A DNA stretch of 64,000 nucleotides, taken from positions 638,260 through 702,259 of the forward strand of contig CAVYML010000001.1 of assembly GCA_963769605.1 (NCBI GenBank), in the 5' to 3' direction. The notes under the pieces are model-generated. The model had not been told where the DNA came from and did not search any database. It saw nothing but the letters and a program-made list of their open reading frames with translations. Of this stretch, positions 60,906-64,000 are shown piece after piece. Made by a program: the position numbers and the translations under genes. Source of the DNA: Fen-1254 sp963769605. GTDB lineage: Bacteria > Bacteroidota > Ignavibacteria > UBA10030. How positions within the stretch are numbered: position 1 is the stretch's first letter; every line of letters begins with the position of its first letter.

Positions 60906-62129
60906 ATGAAAAAGAAAACAAGTACAGCCTGCTCGACCAAGATAACGGTCAAGAACGTGAAGGCGTTCGTCGGTCTCTTTAATACATTCTCCATTTTCGG
61001 TAAATCGATGTTGATGAGGGAAAGTGTTGAGCTGATGATCGCCGGTGGCAAGCTCATCATTAAAGGAAACAACGGCGAGCTCAAAATGGCGCGTGCAGTC
61101 GAAGTCGATCACGACCTGATTGAGAACCAGAACCAGTCGATTTTGGTACCATACGCACGGCTCAGTCAATCGTTGAAGTTGTTGAAGGGTGATGTTGGTC
61201 TGACGATCGTTGAAGACGATGCTGGTGTCAAGTTGGTGATTGACCAGGACGATAAGGAATACAAGATCACCGGCGAGAAGGTTGAGGACCCGATTACGTT
61301 CGTGAAGAAGAATGAGAAAACGATTAGGGTTGTCTCCGACATCTTCAAAGCGGGATTGCGGAAGACGTTGGCGTTTACCGAACCCGTAAACACCATTCGA
61401 ATTGCGATGACTGGCGTAAAGCTGACCTGCAAGAGCAAGGTGCTTACGTTCTGGGGAACATGCGGAACCATAGCGTGCCGTTACGACGTTCCCGTTGACT
61501 TCGACGACGAGTTCTCGGTCTTAATTCCACCGGCAACCGTGAAAATGCTTACGGAAGTTGAGACGAAGGAATTCGAGTTGTCGATGCTGGAATCAAGCAT
61601 TCGAATCGATTATGCTGATGGACAAGGAGTTGTAGAATCGGCTTTGATTATAGAACCGTATCCCAATATCGAGAGCGTTGTCGATGATAAGGTGGCGTCG
61701 GCAGATAATCAGTTTGTGGTGTCGAAGACAGCCCTTGCGGGTTTGTTCCAAATGGCCAGTTTTTACGCAGACCCGAATTCACATGCGGTTGTTTTGATTG
61801 TGACACCGGACCGTATCGAATGCCGCGGAGAAGATCTGGATTTTGGTGCCGACTGCAGAACCTGGACTGGTGGAGAGCGCACGCTTCTTAAGCCTATTCT
61901 GACAAAGATAAGCGCGGTGTTGATGGCAACGGCCTTAAATGTTATCGATACCGAGAATGTTGTGATCTCAGTTTGGGATCGCGGTAATCAAAGTGCCTTC
62001 ATCATAACTCCGGACGTTGAAAACTCTAACGCAAAGGTTCTTGCTCTTGTCATGCCTCAGCGAATCGATGAATACGACGTGGAGTATGAAAAGATTATGC
62101 AGGGACAAGGAGTTGAAGCCAGTGTGTAA
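60906..62129 (+). CDS. DnaN-like sliding clamp (DNA polymerase III beta) encoded on the element
   Basis: 407 residues, close to bacterial beta clamp length (~370-400). Three repeats with clamp features are seen: the first with KAFVGLFNTFS and ELMIAGGKLIIKGNNGELKMA; the second with ILVPYARLSQSLKLLKGDVGLTI, TIRVVSDIFKAGLRKTLAFTEP and MTGVKLTCKSKVLTFWGTCG; the third with FSVLIPPATVKML, IDYADGQGVVESALIIEPYPNIESVV, and FVVSKTALAGLFQMASFYAD. ALIIEPYPNI corresponds to the RLIDGRFPDY block of DnaN. It would tether the replisome to DNA. The C-terminal MPM(R/K)L of host clamps is not seen. Two independent sequence features (order of repeats and the FPDY-like block) support the call; overall identity looks low. 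Confidence 0.7.
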   Translation: MKKKTSTACSTKITVKNVKAFVGLFNTFSIFGKSMLMRESVELMIAGGKLIIKGNNGELKMARAVEVDHDLIENQNQSILVPYARLSQSLKLLKGDVGLTIVEDDAGVKLVIDQDDKEYKITGEKVEDPITFVKKNEKTIRVVSDIFKAGLRKTLAFTEPVNTIRIAMTGVKLTCKSKVLTFWGTCGTIACRYDVPVDFDDEFSVLIPPATVKMLTEVETKEFELSMLESSIRIDYADGQGVVESALIIEPYPNIESVVDDKVASADNQFVVSKTALAGLFQMASFYADPNSHAVVLIVTPDRIECRGEDLDFGADCRTWTGGERTLLKPILTKISAVLMATALNVIDTENVVISVWDRGNQSAFIITPDVENSNAKVLALVMPQRIDEYDVEYEKIMQGQGVEASV

Positions 62130-62877
62130 AATAATAATTCCGAATACCGATCGATTCGCACTGGAAGATTCCGATGTTCTCGGTGTGTTCGTCAAGTTGT
62201 TGTTGTTTTCGACCAAGATGACGGTCAACGGTGTCTTCGTCAATGGCAAGGTGTTTGCGCCCATAGATATTGCCGATGGCGCTGGAATAGATATAGACGA
62301 CATCAAGCGACTTGAGGCGAGGAAGCTGATAGACAATGTTTATGGTGTCTACTTTATTGACCACGCCCGGGAATTTTTCAACTGCAGTAAGCGATATAGT
62401 CAGCATACCTTTTCAGCGTTAATGTCTCGGATTCGAGAAACGGTGCTGCCTGCAAAGGACGTGGTAGAGATTGCCGATAGACTTACAGAATGCGGTGACT
62501 TCGAAATGGAGAACGATTATAAGCTCAAGGACAAGATTCTTGAACTGTATAACTCGCTCGATGCTGGTCGTGGTAAGATTCAATCCTATGTGGGTATGTT
62601 CAGAACCAAGAATCAGGTTACCACGGGTTCGCGGATGAAGTTGAGTCGGCATTTTCGGCTTCTATCGGAGATCAAGGAAATCTACGAATTAGGCAGCTTT
62701 GATTACGATGGTCAGAGATACAGTACGTCCAAGGAAAAGGTGTTGATTGCAATCGATATCATGTTGCAGAAGCAAATGCTTGGACTCTCAAACCACAACT
62801 ATTTGAAGGTGATACTGAAAAATGACAACAACAGAACAACTGGTAACGCCAAAGGAAAAACCGACGAAGGATATTAA
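62122..62877 (+). CDS. Winged-helix replication initiator candidate (DnaD/replisome-organiser-like)
   Basis: 251 residues from GTG 62122, which overlaps the clamp stop by eight bases and has AAGGAG upstream. The N-terminal half reads like a winged helix (DVLGVFVKLLLFSTKMTVNG, PIDIADGAGIDIDDIKRLEA, RKLIDNVYGVYF). The C-terminal part has GLSNHNYLKVIL, reminiscent of the DnaD/DnaB2 motif. Such proteins melt or mark origins and load DnaC-type helicase loaders. No family can be named with certainty; the position ahead of the DnaC-like gene supports the role. It overlaps that gene by 56 bases. Confidence 0.55.
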   Translation: MCKIIIPNTDRFALEDSDVLGVFVKLLLFSTKMTVNGVFVNGKVFAPIDIADGAGIDIDDIKRLEARKLIDNVYGVYFIDHAREFFNCSKRYSQHTFSALMSRIRETVLPAKDVVEIADRLTECGDFEMENDYKLKDKILELYNSLDAGRGKIQSYVGMFRTKNQVTTGSRMKLSRHFRLLSEIKEIYELGSFDYDGQRYSTSKEKVLIAIDIMLQKQMLGLSNHNYLKVILKNDNNRTTGNAKGKTDEGY

Positions 62878-63691
62878 GGTGATCGCGGATATCATGACGC
62901 CGCTTAACTGGAATGATGCGCCTGCAACTCCGTGGAAGTGCAGTGTCTGTGGTAAAATGAACCGCAACTATCTGCCGACGATGGCTGCGATTATGGGTGG
63001 CGATGGTCCGAAATGGATCGCCGGTGCCTGTCAGCACTGTACGAAGCGGTTTAACGACGAACAGGCACAGATAGCGGAAGAGGAAAAGAGAGCAGAGCGA
63101 CGGAATCGGATACTGTCTCTCCACAACCGTGCGGCACTGCCAAAGGAAATGGCGTTTGTAAAGTTCGCGGATTTGAAGATACGGCCTGGTGCTGATTCGG
63201 CGTTTATGGAGTTGGCGAACATGAATCCCGCTGAGGACCGGGGTTGGATTTGTATCACCGGCGACAACAGTACCGGGAAGTCTCGGCTGCTGGCAGCTAC
63301 AAGCAATCGGCAAATTGGACTGCTCAATCCTACCCTTTATCTCAACGAATCCCTGTTCTTCAAGGATGTGCGTGAGAGCTGGAATGGTGAAGGTGAGGGC
63401 GAACAGAAACTGATGTCGATCTTCAAGCTTCCCGATGTCGTGCTCTGGGACGAGTTCTCGTTCTTCAATTACTTGGAGCGTAATTGGATATATGAACGCG
63501 TGTATGCGATTCTGGAACAGCTTGCGGAGATGGACAAGAAAGTTATCTTCGCCACGAACATCATGAACGTTCGCAAGCAAAAGGCAGATGACCCGATGTC
63601 GCTTGAAGGCAGATGTGGTAAAAGAATCTGGGCGAGATTACAGCGTCGGCGAACAAAGTATATCAAAATGAATAATGAACCGTATTATTAA
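62822..63691 (+). CDS. DnaC/IstB-like AAA+ ATPase with N-terminal zinc ribbon
   Basis: 289 residues. Two Cys pairs, CSVCGK near 40 and CQHC near 70, suggest a zinc ribbon. Walker A is GDNSTGKSRL near residue 145, Walker B is VVLWDEFSFF, sensor 1 is VIFATN, and an Arg-rich C-terminus (GRCGKRIWARLQRRR) holds a candidate Arg finger. It is the family of helicase loaders that deliver the replicative helicase to origins. The WDEF form of Walker B differs from the usual LIDDLG. Placed between the winged-helix gene and a UvrD-type helicase. Confidence 0.75.
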   Translation: MTTTEQLVTPKEKPTKDIKVIADIMTPLNWNDAPATPWKCSVCGKMNRNYLPTMAAIMGGDGPKWIAGACQHCTKRFNDEQAQIAEEEKRAERRNRILSLHNRAALPKEMAFVKFADLKIRPGADSAFMELANMNPAEDRGWICITGDNSTGKSRLLAATSNRQIGLLNPTLYLNESLFFKDVRESWNGEGEGEQKLMSIFKLPDVVLWDEFSFFNYLERNWIYERVYAILEQLAEMDKKVIFATNIMNVRKQKADDPMSLEGRCGKRIWARLQRRRTKYIKMNNEPYY

Positions 63692-63710
63692 CGCAGAGAA
63701 AAGAGGGTTT

Positions 63711-64000
63711 ATGCAGTTAGATGCAAGTCAACAACGAGCAGTCGATTACTTCAAAGGACAGGTGATGGTGATCGCGGGTGCAGGCAGCGGCAAGACTCGC
63801 GTCCTTACAGAGCGCATCGGAAAGCTTATCCAACGCGGTGTGAAGCCGGAATCGATTCTGGCTTTCACCTTCACCAATGCGGCCGCGGACGAAATGAAGA
63901 ATCGGTTGGTAAAGAGCATTGGGCCGGTGAATGTCGAGTTACTGAATATCGGCACCATGCACAGTCAACTGAACCGAATCCTGCGAAAGAACATGATGAT
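63711..64000 (+). CDS. UvrD/PcrA-type superfamily 1 helicase, 3' truncated by window
   Basis: Opens at ATG 63711, with AGAGAAAAGAGGG upstream, and stays open to the window edge (96 codons). Q motif LDASQQRAVDYF, Walker A AGAGSGKTRVLTERI, motif Ia FTFTNAAADEMKNRL and motif Ib IGTMHSQLNRILRK are present in the right order. UvrD-type helicases unwind DNA 3' to 5' in repair and rolling-circle replication. As part of the element's module it may support replication of the excised element. The rest of the gene is outside the window. Confidence 0.9.
   Translation, partial: MQLDASQQRAVDYFKGQVMVIAGAGSGKTRVLTERIGKLIQRGVKPESILAFTFTNAAADEMKNRLVKSIGPVNVELLNIGTMHSQLNRILRKNMM

Larger units (their letters stand above)
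58006..64000 (+). mobile_element. Left part of an integrative element (phage-like or ICE) at tRNA-Ala
   Basis: Starts just after the tRNA-Ala 3' end and runs beyond the window. It contains an integrase followed by recombination and replication genes all on the plus strand, with short gaps and overlaps typical of phage early operons. No structural, packaging or conjugation gene is visible, so the type of element is undecided. The right-hand att copy lies outside the window. Confidence 0.8.

Noticed and set aside
62759..63580. 273-codon open frame antisense to the DnaC-like gene
   Set aside because: The sense frame has Walker motifs and Cys pairs; the antisense frame is a shadow.

Overview
The window reads as a chromosomal segment of a Gram-negative bacterium of moderate GC, most likely in the Bacteroidota/Chlorobiota/Ignavibacteriota assemblage. 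This placement is inference. It rests on outer-membrane beta-barrels ending in aromatic residues (5333-6637, 26596-27912), the futalosine route to menaquinone (1-3505), a fused alpha/beta 2-oxoacid dehydrogenase E1 (14561-16609), pyruvoyl-type arginine decarboxylase, and the SpmA/SpmB and LemA/GIDE-type pairs. Several intergenic regions carry promoters close to the TTGACA / TATAAT consensus rather than the diverged Bacteroidetes type.

Layout. 1-3.5 kb: menaquinone genes, namely a 5'-truncated MqnE-MqnA fusion, a TIR-like (CAP12/PCTIR-type) protein, a terminator-like hairpin and mqnC. 3.8-9.2 kb: SpmA/SpmB, an outer-membrane protein, dUTPase, an AI-2E-type permease and RsmI, followed by a decayed REP-associated transposase with a strong palindrome. 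9.9-12.2 kb, minus strand: smpB-tyrS-arginine decarboxylase. 12.4-26.5 kb, plus strand: a long co-directional run with lpd-lipB-E1-E2-lipA (2-oxoacid dehydrogenase and its lipoylation), psd-pssA (phosphatidylethanolamine), purS-purQ, tatA, gatA, sucD, ndk, a beta-CASP nuclease and an RsbW-like kinase, closed by a bidirectional terminator. 26.6-33.4 kb, minus strand: FadL-type porin with two tandem promoters, mdh, rpmA-rplU, aroE and a TPR protein. 33.5-41.4 kb, plus strand: yggS-divIVA-pnp-ileS-dksA/traR-lspA-rluD, an order reminiscent of the Bacillus division/ileS cluster. 41.8-57.8 kb: a YW-rich secreted protein, GIDE-LemA, rhomboid, methyltransferase, acetyltransferase, guaA, an ABC exporter, an LpoA-like TPR/periplasmic-binding protein, radC, a lipoprotein, a LysM protein, phoH and mazG.

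57.9-64 kb is the left end of an integrative element inserted at a tRNA-Ala(CGC) gene. It holds a tyrosine integrase, a strong promoter followed by a terminator-like palindrome, and a co-directional DNA-replication/recombination module: RecT/Bet-like annealing protein, an SSB-like protein with an acidic DDLPF tail, a DnaN-like sliding clamp, a winged-helix initiator candidate, a DnaC-like helicase loader with a zinc ribbon, and the start of a UvrD-type helicase. This self-contained replication module with its own clamp is the most interesting system in the window.

Three otherwise intact genes (TPR protein, divIVA, LpoA-like protein) are each split by a one-base frameshift at a pyrimidine-rich TTC-type site. 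Real decay, assembly error and recoding cannot be told apart from the sequence alone.
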